Of a stretch of 64,000 nt of DNA, positions 1 through 30,924 are shown piece by piece. Position numbers and translations under genes: made by a program. The stretch spans positions 28,017,920-28,081,919 of the forward strand of contig RSEF01000031.1 of assembly GCA_003993805.1 (NCBI GenBank). The letters are read 5' to 3'. Numbering within the stretch: the first letter of the stretch is position 1; every line of letters begins with the position of its first letter. This DNA is from Himantopus leucocephalus (taxonomy: Eukaryota; Chordata; Aves; Charadriiformes; Recurvirostridae). The notes beneath the pieces are model-generated. The model was not told where the DNA came from. It did not search any database and saw only the letters and a program-made list of their open reading frames with translations.

Positions 1-3000
1 AAACAGGAAGAAGAAATAAAATTATATGAGATGCATACCAAGTGAAAGATGGTTGAGAATGATCGACAGGTAATAACAGAGAGGAGCTTCTGAGCCCTGT
101 GTCTCAGCTGAATGGTGAAGTCTTGCATAGAATCATGCTGACTGAAGTTGTGAATGTGGGTGGTATTTTAATAGACAGTTGTGCATTACTACAAGACCAT
201 TCCAAATAAAAAGGCAGAAAAGGCTTAGTCTGGAATGAGAAGAGGGGAAAATCACAGATGAGTCAAAGATGGCTTCAATAAAGTACAAGCTCCGAATTCA
301 CCAGTGTTAACAGTGATTCCCCCTGCTGCTGTTACTGTCTGAAGTGTATACAACACAGTTTTCCCTTCAAAAGGTGTGCATAGGCCAAGGACAACACAAA
401 ATACTGGGCCAAGGACAAAAGATTAGAGGACAACTGGCTTTGGTACTCTTCCTTGTTTTTCAGAAGCTCTGAGAAGAGCATTCTTCACACGGGAAATGGA
501 GAGGTAGCAGTGGGATTGCCTTGCAAAAGCAGACATCCAAAGTGGATATAGCCACATCACCAAGAGACTGGTTGGGTGGCAAAGTTCAGATTAGTTGGTG
601 AATTTAACATTTAGTCGATTCATACCCTTTCTGAATCTCAGGGAGAGTGACTCCAAACTGTGTCCTTGTTTAGGAAGAATTGCTGTGGTCTGATGAGTCA
701 CCAGGGAGATTGCATAGGTCATGCCAGGAATTTTGAGCTCGAAGGTCTCTCCAAACCTGATTTCATGTTTATGAACTTTCCCGAATTCACAGGACAGCAG
801 AGAAGATCTTTCCCTGCTGTGAAAAGGAAACTTTCCCACTTGTATCCATCACCCAGCTGTCAAACAATGACAAAATTTACATGGAAATAGGATGAAATCT
901 AACTTGTATGTGTGAGATTCCTTCCTTTCCTGGCAGTAGCTGATTAGAGCTGGCAGTAGACCATGGAACAAGAATGCAAATTTGGATTCTCTTAGGCACA
1001 TAGAGGAATAAGAAAATAAGCAATAAGCTTGCTACGCAAGTAAACACTGGAGCTAGAATTTGGTGTTCAGTTCCTCAAGCAAAAATCTTGTGTCACTTCT
1101 GAAGATGCAGGCCAAATACTGTTTTAGTATTAGCAGTGTTTCCCACTGCAAGTAGAAGAAAAGTATGGCAACTAATTGCACATGGTCACTTGTGTCTAAG
1201 AAAGATTGCTGTTGGGACTTTACCAACAGCTCTGTGGTGATCAGAGGATGAAATGAGAATGGTCAGTACAAGGTAAATGACATTCCAAAAAACAAGAGGT
1301 CATACTACAGTCAGGTGCAGCTGAAATCTTGATAATGTTCATGTCTTAAATTAGAAACACTCCCAGATCCATCTTTTGAAGCCAAGTAACTTCATGCATT
1401 TCAGACAGCTATCCATTTCTCAAGGGCACTGTGTCTGCACTGCTTCATTCTTTCCATCCCCCCTAGTATTTTTCAAAGAATAAATCTTATATTTTTGCAA
1501 CAACACACAACATAGTGCACCCCTGGCAATAAACAACACTGCTATTTTTATATAAAACATTGTGGTCCCCCTAGAAGGATTGCTTACTGAAATTCTCTGT
1601 ATGCATTTTAAGATTCTCCTATGTTTTCCTATTTTCATATGTCTGTTGCAACATTCTGTAAAAAAATATTAAGTGAACCTGACTACCATAGAATCATAGA
1701 ATAGTTTGAGTTGGAAGGGACCTTCAAAGGTCATCTAGTCCAAACCCCTCTGTGATGAGCAGGGACATCTTCAACTAGATCAGGTTGCTCAGAGCCCTGA
1801 CCAACCTGACCTTGAATGTTGCCAGGGTCGGGGTGTCTACACCCTCTCTGGGCAACCTGTTCCAGTGTTTCACCACACTCCTAAAAATGTCTTCTTTATA
1901 TCTAATCTAAATCTTCACTCTTTTAGTTTAAAGCCATTACCCCTTGTCTTATCACAAATAGAATATCCTGGATGTCCATCATATCACTTCATATCACTGC
2001 TCAGTTGGGACACCTCTGTAGAACGGTATGACAAACTCTAAGGCTCTAAGTGTTATCCCCTAGGGAACCAGTAGGATGATAATCACTGGAAGTCAGAAGA
2101 GCCCTGTGATTGTTTCCAGTCCTGAACGCAACCCTTTTCACTCCCAGATCTCATAGGACCACCGGATTAATGAAGCACAGTGAGCAACTCTAGAATTGTG
2201 TTGTACCAAGTGTTGTACCTCATGCCAAAGCCATTAGACACATGTGCATTTGTACAGGCCTCCAAAGTGAACCCTGATACAAATCACACAACACAGTGCT
2301 ATATCATTTTACACAGAGAACTTTTTTCTTACTTGACTTGTAATCAAGTTGGGCAGTGATTTCCTTGTTTCAGTTTCAAATATATATCCCAACTATGCAC
2401 ATCTCAGAGGGATAAAAAATCTATTATTCATGGATCACACTGTTTCAGTTTTTGATCTGTTTTGGTACCTGTGGTACAGAGCAAGTGTTCTACCCCAGAC
2501 AGTAGATCTCTCAAGCGTTGGTAATTTTTCTGTGATGACAGCAACTCTAGTCAGTCACTTGGCTATCCACTCCATGCTGTATAAAAATGTAGGTGTATAA
2601 TGGATTTTATTACGAGGTTCCCAAATGTTGTTACCAGCATAACATTTCTATTTTATGGGGGAAATTTAGGTCGTTGCAACAGGCAGGAACAAAACAGGAG
2701 GTGGAACTAATGACATAGTAACCTTTCAACATCTTTGAAAGTTTTAGTGGTGCACTGTAAGTGATTCCTTCTCCTGCACTCCATGAAATAAAATGAAAAG
2801 ATTAATATTAATGAGTACTTTATTTGTTTGCCTGACATTATAGGTTGCTTCTTAGGAATTGCCATCAGCTCTTAAGTCTGTGTTAGTGGCCAACTTCAGA
2901 GAACGATAAAGCTTTGTAATGTCTAGATGCAGAATAATTTCATGTTGCAGAGGTTTCAGTCTAATCTAGTAGCTTAATATTGCTATAAACTGAAACAACT

Positions 3001-6000
3001 GGGTTCTTTGTCTTTCACATTATTTAACTGCTGTGATTTTGGATATTTCTACAACCTCTGTGCAGGTTCAATAGCTCTGCTTTCTACTTAGCTCTTGGCC
3101 TCAGCAACACTCAAAAGCACAGTCTGTGATGTAGTTACACAGGCGATGAAAGATATTTCCTTACAACTAGTCTGAAATTACTACATGGCAATGTAGCTAG
3201 TTGGTGGCACTTTCCACTGCTCCTGTGTCAGGAGACGAAGAGGATAGGAATTCCCTATTTTCTCACTAAATGCCTCAGACATAGTGAATGTGAAGCGGTG
3301 TTGCTTTAGGATTTGTTACAAAGTCCACAGGACTTTATCTGATGCAGAGATATGTAATTATACTGCTCCACAGCAGTTTTGCTGGCACACTAGTGCAGGG
3401 TTTGAAAGACCTTAGCTGGATTTTTACTCAACAAAAACATTTGGATATTTCAAATTTCAGGGGGCATTCGGGAGTGGCAGAGACGACTGGTTTATGACTA
3501 TGAATTTATCTGAATGGTTTACCTCACTCCAATACCTGCAAAGGTTTTGGTCTCTTATCTGAAACATTATGTGTTGACAAAGATCTGAGTAACTGGTTTT
3601 GAAAACTAAAAGGGGAGTACAGAACTCATTGAGAACCTTTTTGTGTTTGCTAGGAAACACTAAGAAAGCTGTAGACCAACCTGGAAGCAATCAAAAGAGG
3701 TTGACTCTGTTGGCAGAGACACTCCTGTATTCAGCAGGAGTGGAGTTGTCATTAGCGGCAGAAGAGAGGACAAAGAAAGAAAACCTGAGGACTGGTTTGT
3801 GTTCAGAATGTTCCAAAACAACCTTTCTAAACAGCAAGTCAAAGAAAGACAAGTGTTTATCACAAAAAGTTTAGAAAATCAAATTCCTGGATTTGCAAGA
3901 AGCTTCAACAGCGTCAGTACCATTGAAATGTACATTTCAATGATTTTTCATGACTTCATTGTAACTTTCCCAGCACTTTCAAAATTATAGTTTTGTTTAG
4001 GAACATTCTCTGTTCCCCTGTGACAACAAAATGGAAAAAAAATCAATCTTGTGAGAGAGAAGAGAGAGAAGTAAATATTGGTCTTTCATGAAGTTACAAC
4101 CTTGTGTTATACTAAAGTGTCATTTTAAGTCTGTGAGAAACTGAGAGAATGATTCATACTCCCATCAGTGGCTACTGGTAAAAATTTCTGGAACTCCGTG
4201 TTACATATTTAGGCTCAGTTTTGTTTAAATCAGACTATTCCCTAAGGTGAAGTAGGTTTATACGGTAACATTTTGGGGAAGCAAATTAGAGAAAATGGGT
4301 CAAAAAGAGAGAAACGGTACAAAGAGCTTTGAGTTGGAGACTGTAACATAGAAAACATGGAAGCTGAATTGCAGAACACTGGGCAATTGATTCCCAAATT
4401 TGGCTTCAGACAGTAAAACCTTAACTCTGTTCTGCTAAAACAACATGGGCAGAGAGGTAGATAGATTAGCAGATTTTAACCCTAGTTGCTGTGTTTTGTG
4501 ATCACCTCCCTTAAGTCTGGTGCATCACAGCCACAGAATTGCATTTCATGCTTCAGTAGCTGTATCTGAATTAGAACATCTCTTGTAGTAAAACTTCAGG
4601 AACTAATCTGAAATACTGCAGTTTTGAAATGGCCAGGGATGGAGGAGAATCCATGATGCCTGTTCAAATTCTGTACAGTAGCCTACATTTACAGTTCATC
4701 TGCTCAAACCATTAAAAACTTAGGGATAGGCTGAGGGAGAGAAAGAGCAAATAAAATAGCTATAAAAATTTAGTGGTAATCCACAGTAGATACCCAAGTT
4801 TAATTATACTGTTTTTATGATCTTATCTTTATTTACAACACTGCAGGCTTTCCATTTTAAGTCGCAAGTGTGCCATGTTAATTTGAGAAATAAGTTTTCT
4901 TATGAGCTGACATCAGTGTTAGTTGTGTGCTTTGTTTAATACATCTTCTGTTAACTTTTTCAGTTATGTCCAAAGACATTATAAAGCCATGATGTTATTT
5001 CAAAGGAAATTTAATTTTCAGTTGTCTTGAGAAGGTGGCCAGTAGCTATCAATTATAATATAGTATCAATTGCTCACTAATGACAGTAGGATATATCTGG
5101 AGGTAAATCTGTTTTTATATATAGTGTTTTCCTATGTATAACACGCTAACATAAAAAAACGCAGCTCAGCGGCATAAAGCACCCAGTGCAAACCTGTGTC
5201 TGTGGCATTCGTAGTGAATGCTACTTCATTCTCTAAATGGAAGCATAATCCTGAATGCAGTTTTATTTCAGAGTACAGCAGTTTTTAAAAAAAAAAAAAA
5301 AACAAACGAAAAAACCCACACCTGTCATCCTCAGAGTATACTTGTACTTATTCAGTCATGTCTGCCTGACTGATTTGCATGTTTTTATAGCTACTAGCAA
5401 AGAAGCACCAACATGACAGTGGAACTGGATTCTTGCACAGCTCACTCACTAACAAGATCATTATCCAGTTTAAAAAATGCAGGGGTAAAGTTTGACCTTA
5501 ATTATACCTCTGTAACTCCGGTGAGCATAACAGTTTGCAAAGGGATTTCATTTGGAGCCAGCAGAATGGCTGTCACAGGAACTTCATGTCATACTGATTG
5601 TAGAATCTTTATAACCAAGTACTCCGGGGAAATAACCTTGCATGATTATTAGGCTCTTGGCTGAGTCAGCAAGACTGTCAGGCAAAAAAAATCTTAAGAC
5701 AAGCTTTGTGAAGCACTCCGTTCCATGAAAATATTATTATCTTAGCTCCATTGCCTGTCTAACCACTATTGACAGCTGATACAACAGGTTTTAGAATAAA
5801 ATTCAATGATTTCTAATTTTTACGAACTTTTTATTAAAAGATGTGGAACTTCGGCAATACCAGTTTGCTCTCTTCTAAAAACATGATGTAAAGTCTTCTG
5901 AGTTAATATATCAGGTGCAAAAGTTTCAACATTGACAGCCTTTGAAACCAGCTCTTCTATTGTCCACAGCACACATTATTTATTACTATCCATTCTCTAG

Positions 6001-7473
6001 AGTTCTTACTGCCGTAATTTCCACAGCTGAGCCCACAACAAGGCAAAAGTCCTCCTTTCTACGTGTTTTTTCCCAGTTCCCAAGGTGAGAAATAAAAATG
6101 ATGGCCTAGGTTCGGTGTCCATTCTGTTGTTTGTGCCTCAAACAATATCCTTAGTGCTGACAGCCTCCTGTAATAGCTGCGGTGTTGCTTTTTTCTGTGC
6201 ACTGCTCTGTATTCCCTTGCCATATGAGTAGTTCTTTTATTATCATTATTTGCTGCACAAGTGAGATAGTCTTTACATCATGATTTCTGCACGTATATGT
6301 AGTTCTTCTGTAGTGAGTCTGATGATGTGCTATCCCATGGAAGACCCCAAAATAATCAAATAGATGATGAAATAAAATAACCTTCATTCTCCCCAGTACT
6401 GTTTGCATTTTGAATAACAATTAACAGAACAAGTAAGGCATTATATGAATGCTCTAGGCACAAGTTGTTACTGCTGTTAATATACCTTCGGAAAGAGACA
6501 TCAACACATGGTTAAAGTATGCTTGCTAAGATCCCTTTTGAGCTCAAAGATCAATAAGTTACATTTGTGTCAGAAAGATCTTTTGATTTTTCTTCCTTAG
6601 TTTTTGAAACGTCTTTTTTTTCTACAAATTCATGTTTCTCTGGTGTTAAATATCCTCATGGTATTTTTGCTTTCCTATACAAGGGAATCTGGCCAGCCTT
6701 TGATAATCTGACTCAATAAACATAAAAATATAAATGGATCACAAATGTATAATAAATAGATAGCAGTGAATTATTAACTAGCGGGGTTATAGACAGTCAA
6801 GTTTTACAGTCACCATGCTCATTTTACCCTGGTTACTGAATTGTATGGGTACAGATATAACCAGTCTTTTAAACAATTAAAAAATACTTCATGAGCAGTT
6901 TGATATAATATTGTTGCCAGGAGTGAAGTTGACCTCAGTATAACACCTGCCTCAGCACTTTCCCCACCCCTGTTAACAAAACTGCTCTCAATTCCTGGCA
7001 ATGACAGAGCTGGCCATGAATGAGCCTTACTTGTCTGTCTGTGCCTTTGAGCAACCTGAGGTAACAGCCCTGTGCAGCTCCCTTCCCATGCCTTTTAGTT
7101 TTAAAGCCAAAATGTTACAGATATGAAGAAAGTGAAGCTATTATCTGAAGTGAAGCTATTAACTGTAACATACTTTCATAAACCAAAGAAGTCTAATTCA
7201 TCACCAACATCAGGGTATCAGAAAAGGTCAATTATCTTTTTCCTAGAAAAATCCAGGGAAACCAGATTTGTGCAAAGAAGCAGAAACAATTATGTTGGTC
7301 TGCTACAGACGTTTTTCAGAAATGCAACTGGCAATTAGGTATTTAGAAATATCATGAAAAAGGAAAAAATTCCTGCATAGAAATAAGAGACAATAGCTAA
7401 TTGTCTCTACAAAAATAACAAGTTTCTTCTAAGACTGTTTTTTACTGGTTTGTTTTTGTGGTTCTTTTTGCAG
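1..7473 (+). other. SLC1A1: SLC1A1 upstream intron (no exon seen)
   Basis: No coding exon is recognisable before the first SLC1A1 exon at 7474. The sequence is AT-rich with only short chance open frames. It holds a CR1 fragment near 1.7-2.0 kb, a perfect 22-bp palindrome at 3921-3942 and a poly-A run near 5286. I looked for the two missing N-terminal exons (the TM1 segment, and the segment around the family motif FPGEILMRMLK) and did not see them, so they should lie upstream of the window. Confidence 0.7.
1687..1965 (-). mobile_element. CR1 LINE 3' fragment
   Basis: On the plus strand it opens with the reverse complement of the CR1 3' terminus (ATAGAATCATAGAATAG, then GAGTTGGAAGGGACC). It continues through the complement of the conserved 3' end of ORF2 (GGGCAACCTGTTCCAGTG). 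It is 5'-truncated, as most CR1 copies are, and clearly diverged. It lies in an SLC1A1 intron. Confidence 0.9.
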
Positions 7474-26446
<18,973 letters not shown>

Positions 26447-27903
26447 AGCCAGTAGCTTTCAGGTAAAACAAGAGCTCTAAAGGACATGGCCATATACAAT
26501 ATCTCAAAAAGCTTAAAGGATAATTGAGAATGAATTACATCTCACATGCATTTGATTTACTACACAGACTCTGATTCTCCTTACCAGTTCTGCCCCCTTC
26601 TCATCACCTCTCCCAACAATTTGAACTCACCACTTTAGTCCTTGCTGATAGGTTAAAGAAAAAGACAGTTGTAAAATACTTTTTTTTTTTCTCAAGTGTA
26701 TACACTATTGCTGAGGCTATGAAATGCCTCTTTGGAATTGGCATGCTTATAAATGGGGATCTTAGCTGGAACAGCCAAATGTGTTTTACTCAGGAGTAGC
26801 ACAGCATTCCACATCTTACCCACATTACAAAGCACCTGTATGAAATCCCTTTTAACATCCTTGCCTTCTAAACAGATTGCACTGTACTTGACACCTACTG
26901 TAACTTGATCATGTGCCAAAATACTCATTTCTGCAGCTGAGGGGATACCACTTGGGTGATTCAGGAAGGAACAGACCAGAAAGGCCTTGTAATAAGTATT
27001 TTACTGTGAACAGGGTTTCATTTTTCTTTAATTATGAAATAATTGGGCTTGGAAGAATTTCCAGTCTTCACATAGCTAGATTTCCCCATGCTTTTCACGT
27101 GAATGCCAGCTGCTGGGATTGGCCTTCAGATGTGAACTAAATTGCTGTGTGTTTGCTCTTCTGGCATTTGAAGAGTTTTTGTAGTGGTACTTCACCAAGT
27201 TAGGTCCACTTTGATGGACTCCTAGTACATTTCCATCAGAAACAGAAATAAGTCCGGTTACTGTTGTTAACTTTTGAACCAAATATTAATCAGCCCAAAA
27301 GTAGGCGGAGGTCATGAAGATGAAAATAGACTATATAGCAACACATAGTGCAAATTATAAACCTTTCCTCCTTGGAATAAAAACAGATATAATATCAAGA
27401 ATGTAGGAGGCGTACCTTTTTCTAGAAAGAAGCCACTGTCACTGAGTGTTTTACACAGACTGCTTGGTTTTTTTGCTCCTCGGTTTAGTTTGCCAGTTGA
27501 ACACACAAGTTTGTAGCTGCAACACTAATACAGTGCCAACATATCAGCTAAACTGTATCTTATGAAGCATTTCTGGACCCAGAAAGTCATGTGTTCAGAT
27601 GGCTTGCTATAGGATAAGAAGCACCAAGAACTTCCTCATAAGAGATTTCCATTTTCTAAAACATTTTATACAAGATTTCCATGGTGCAAAAATCACTCTC
27701 AAGGGAGGAGTTGCTGTAACAAATGTTTTTGCCTTGCACATTAAAGTCGTTAGCCATTTTATATGTAAACTGAAATTCATATACAGTTCTTTGTTTGTAA
27801 ATAAGCTTGTGGTAAACCTAAAATTGCACTCATATGCTAACAAAAAAACCTTGAAGTTCCTGCAGTGTTATAAATTCGATTCAATCCTAAACTTTTGTAT
27901 TTA

Positions 27904-27909
27904 AATAAA
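27904..27909 (+). promoter_or_regulatory. SLC1A1: candidate polyadenylation signal AATAAA
   Basis: AATAAA about 1.46 kb after the SLC1A1 stop, a possible proximal poly(A) site. Confidence 0.4.
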
Positions 27910-28294
27910 CCAGAAGCGTGCCAAAGAGAACTGATGAAGAAAAGAAGAAAATATTTACTGTAGGTTTTGATAAATTGCACCTTAAATCAACAAGTCAATG
28001 GGACGTAATACTGTAATTAAATTAAACATTGTAAACTATATGGAAGTGTTAATCTAAGTATCAGTATGTTCATACAAAATAAGTAAGACGGAGTAAATCT
28101 GTCTTTTACCTGTGCAGAAATAGTGTGAGACAGTCTCTATTTGTACAGCTTTGCTTACGGGAGGAAAAAAAACACCAGTTTCCGCAACTACACTTCGTCT
28201 TCTCTTTGCTTTTTTAAGTCACCCTTTTATGATCACCCCATTATGTAGTCACCCTGTTATGATGTACTGTGAACAGTGTTCCTAATGTGTTCTG

Positions 28295-28300
28295 AATAAA
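28295..28300 (+). promoter_or_regulatory. SLC1A1: candidate polyadenylation signal AATAAA
   Basis: GAATAAATAA followed within 30 bases by T-rich sequence, a good candidate for the distal SLC1A1 poly(A) site. Confidence 0.5.
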
Positions 28301-28668
28301 TAATTTCTCTCTTTACTCTTGTTTTAGGCTACGTCCTGTCCTCACTATAGAATATTGAGTTCCTTTAGCTATAGCAAGAAAAACAAAACTGGTTGAATTT
28401 AGGATTTATGTTATCTTCACTAGTAACTCAGCTGTAGCTTTGGCAAGAATTACTCTCTCCTTCCAATAAAATAAATGCTTAAGAGCACAGTGCTGAGATG
28501 GCAAGGAAGCCCTCTAACTATGGATGATCTGGGTTGGGAGTATACTACTAAATTCACACAAAGCAGGGGATTATTTATTTATTATTTATTTATATGGATT
28601 AGATTGAACTAAGCAGGGGTTGATGATGCTGTTTTGCCATCTATTCACCACCAAGAGACCAAAGTATN

Positions 28669-29200
28669 TCCAGCCCCCCTGCCATGGGCAGGGACACCTC
28701 CCACTAGACCACATTGCTCAAAGGCTCGTCCAACCTGACCTTGAACACCTCCAGGGATGGGGCCTCCACAACTTCCCTGGGCAACCTGTTGCAGTGCCTC
28801 ACCACCCTCAGAGTGAAATTTTTTTTCCTAATCTCTATTCTAAATCTACTCTCTCAGTTTAAAACTGTTACCCCTCATCCTATCACTAAATGCCCTTGTA
28901 AAAACTCCCTCTCCAGCCTTCTTATAGGTGCCGTTCAGATACTGAAAGGCCACTATAAGGTCACCCCTGAGCCTTCTCTTCTCCAGGCTGAACAACCCCA
29001 ACTCTCNNNNNNNNNNNNNNNNNNNNNNNNNNNNNNNNNNNNNNNNNNNNNNNNNNNNNNNNNNNNNNNNNNNNNNNNNNNNNNNNNNNNNNNNNNNNNN
29101 NNNNNNCAACAGGTCCATGTCTTTTCTATGTTGGGGGCTCCAGAGCTGGGTGTAGTACTCTAGGTAGGGTCTCACCAGAGCAGAGTAGAAGGATGTGCAA
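28669..29200 (-). mobile_element. CR1 LINE fragment with 100-N gap
   Basis: Minus-strand translation gives RPYLEYYTQLWSPQHRKDMD, then after the gap [20 protein letters not shown], then AFSDRMRGNSFKL: the standard order of the CR1 ORF2 C-terminal region. The 3' terminal repeat is missing. The element stops abruptly at a single N (28668) on CCAGCCCCCCTGCCATGGG, so that border may be an assembly join. The gap is 29007-29106. Confidence 0.93.
29007..29106. other. assembly gap, 100 N
   Basis: Exactly 100 Ns inside a CR1 element between SLC1A1 and SPATA6L. The CR1 reading order is preserved across it, so little may be missing. Confidence 0.98.
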
Positions 29201-29688
29201 GGCCAGCAAGATCAAAACACATGCTTGAGGCACTAGCACTGCCCCAGAGCATTTCCTCATAAAGCCATATTCTGAAGAAAAGTGAGTAGAATCATTTGAA
29301 TGACAGAGAAGATATACAGCTCTTTATTGTTTGATTAGCAGCTCCATTTGCACACTCGTTTTCCAGGTGGATCAGGGTGGCCCAATGGACACTTTACAAA
29401 ATGGTGTGAAAAAGGAATTCCAGTTTGCCTTTCAAGGCATGTAATGCCATGACAAATACTGTAAAAGACATTAATGATCTTTAACTAAAAAAAATAAATA
29501 AAAATAAAATCTGTTCACTTGTCTTCAGCTTTGAATTGTATGTTTCTAGCAGCTCCTATTTCTTCTACAAGAGTGACAGAGAAATCACAGTGCGGTACCT
29601 TCACACTGTATTTGCCCCTAGCCTTATGCAAAGAGGAGGAAAAAAGAGAAGCAGTATTGATAAATAAGCAAAGAAATGAACTCTCCAT

Positions 29689-29879
29689 CTGAAGGGAAAG
29701 AAGGTGATGATATATTGGTAAATGAATAGCTGATTTGAGGGCAGCATCTGACTGGCCCAGATCCAGCCAAAGAAATGAGGTGATGCTGCCATTTCTCTGG
29801 CTGGATCTGAGACAGTCTGACGGTACCCCCAAATCACCTATTCCTTTACCAATATGTCATCACCTTCTTTGCCTTCAGC
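29689..29879. repeat. imperfect inverted repeat, arms about 88 bp, 14-bp loop
   Basis: The left arm (29689-29776, starting CTGAAGGGAAAGAAGGTGAT) is matched by the reverse complement of the right arm (29791-29879, which gives CTGAAGGCAAAGAAGGTGAT). The match continues through TATTGGTAAA and ends at CAGATCCAGCC..AGAAAT on both. By eye it is roughly 80-85% identical. RNA from either strand would fold into a long hairpin. The origin is unknown: a foldback element or a local inverted duplication. Confidence 0.85.
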
Positions 29880-30799
29880 TTGTTCTTAAGGACCAAGTTA
29901 AAGAATCATACAATATAACATTTGGTTAACGAGAGCATATATTTCTCAATTTCTGTCCTAAATGTATAGAAAGTATTCTTGTATTAGGCAGAACTTTCTA
30001 ACAGCTTTTCTTAAGTCTAGTATTTCCTATAGTTGCAATTTATGCACAAACCCCCAGCTTTTCTTGTGAATACAGGCATTCCTGGCTTGTAGAGAAATTA
30101 CAAGAATTTCCTGAATGAAGCAATGCAAAATTGAGTCTCCAGGAAGGATGTTCCTCTCTCTTCAACGCTATTCTAAGCTGCAATGGACTCAGATTAACAA
30201 AATTCAAGTCATTTTTATTGCTTCTTTTGCATAATCCAATCCATAATGCAGTGAGAGGATTGAAAATGTAATAATTTTAGGCTGCTATTGCTATTCCAGG
30301 AAACAATGAACCCTAGCAAGAACGGGCACTGGAAGGTTTTACAAAGATATGAAAATGAAAGACCCCCAAGAGATGAGTGAGAACAGGCAGAGTGAAAAAA
30401 AAAAGACTGTACATGAGAGAAAGAAAATGGACAGAAAGCTGGCATCCTCAAAGGCAATTACTACAAAGAAACTTGAAAATCTTTCAAGTGCCTGTCCTGT
30501 TCACATAATCTGTGGATGGAGGTACATAACTGAACATAAAATTTTGCTATTAGGGCTTCTAACCTGCCTATGCAGAGAAATTATTCTTACTGCCTGTGAC
30601 TAACAGATTTGTTAGGATAGCACACACCCGGTACATTCTCTGAGGCACTTCCATATTCAAAAGAGCACATGAGCATTTCCCTCTGCTCAAGTGGACCAAA
30701 GGGATAGTCAAACTCCAGTCCTCACAAAGTTGCTACTAAGTAGCTGCATTCCTTCCTTCTTCAGACACCTATGATAAGTACCAGTTTCAGGCAAATTAC

Positions 30800-30924
30800 A
30801 AGAAAATCGGGAGAAGTTTTCATGAGTAATTCTCTATCCACACCAGGATATGCAGGAGCCAGCTTGTGCTTTGGGAACAGAAAGTCTTGTGTATTCTCTT
30901 CATAAAATGCAAGGTCATCCCCTA
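30800..30924 (-). CDS. SPATA6L: SPATA6L exon with conserved YEENTQDFLFP motif
   Basis: On the minus strand, acceptor TTCTTTTAG, donor GTAATT. Encodes (I)GDDLAFYEENTQDFLFPKHK, then LAPAYPGVDRELLMKTSPDF and L. The SPATA6 family has YDENTRDFMFP/YEENTRDFLFP here. Using the acceptor that ends at 30925 keeps the alignment to human gap-free (EIGDDLA against EMWDELA). A second AG three bases further in would drop one residue. Confidence 0.88.

Larger units (their letters stand above)
26447..28315 (+). other. SLC1A1: SLC1A1 3' untranslated region (estimated)
   Basis: AT-rich sequence without coding signal after the stop. Two AATAAA hexamers could end the transcript, at 27904-27909 and 28295-28300. 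The second has T-rich sequence downstream. The UTR limit is inferred from these signals only. Confidence 0.55.

Noticed and set aside
29518..29618. Minus-strand frame ending ...EEIGAARNIQFKAEDK as a terminal SPATA6L exon
   Set aside because: An acceptor-like site precedes it, but its phase does not match the phase-0 end of the 30800-30924 exon, and it resembles no SPATA6L sequence I know.
30349..30603. 84-codon Lys-rich plus-strand frame
   Set aside because: AT-rich chance frame without domain or promoter context, upstream of nothing recognisable.
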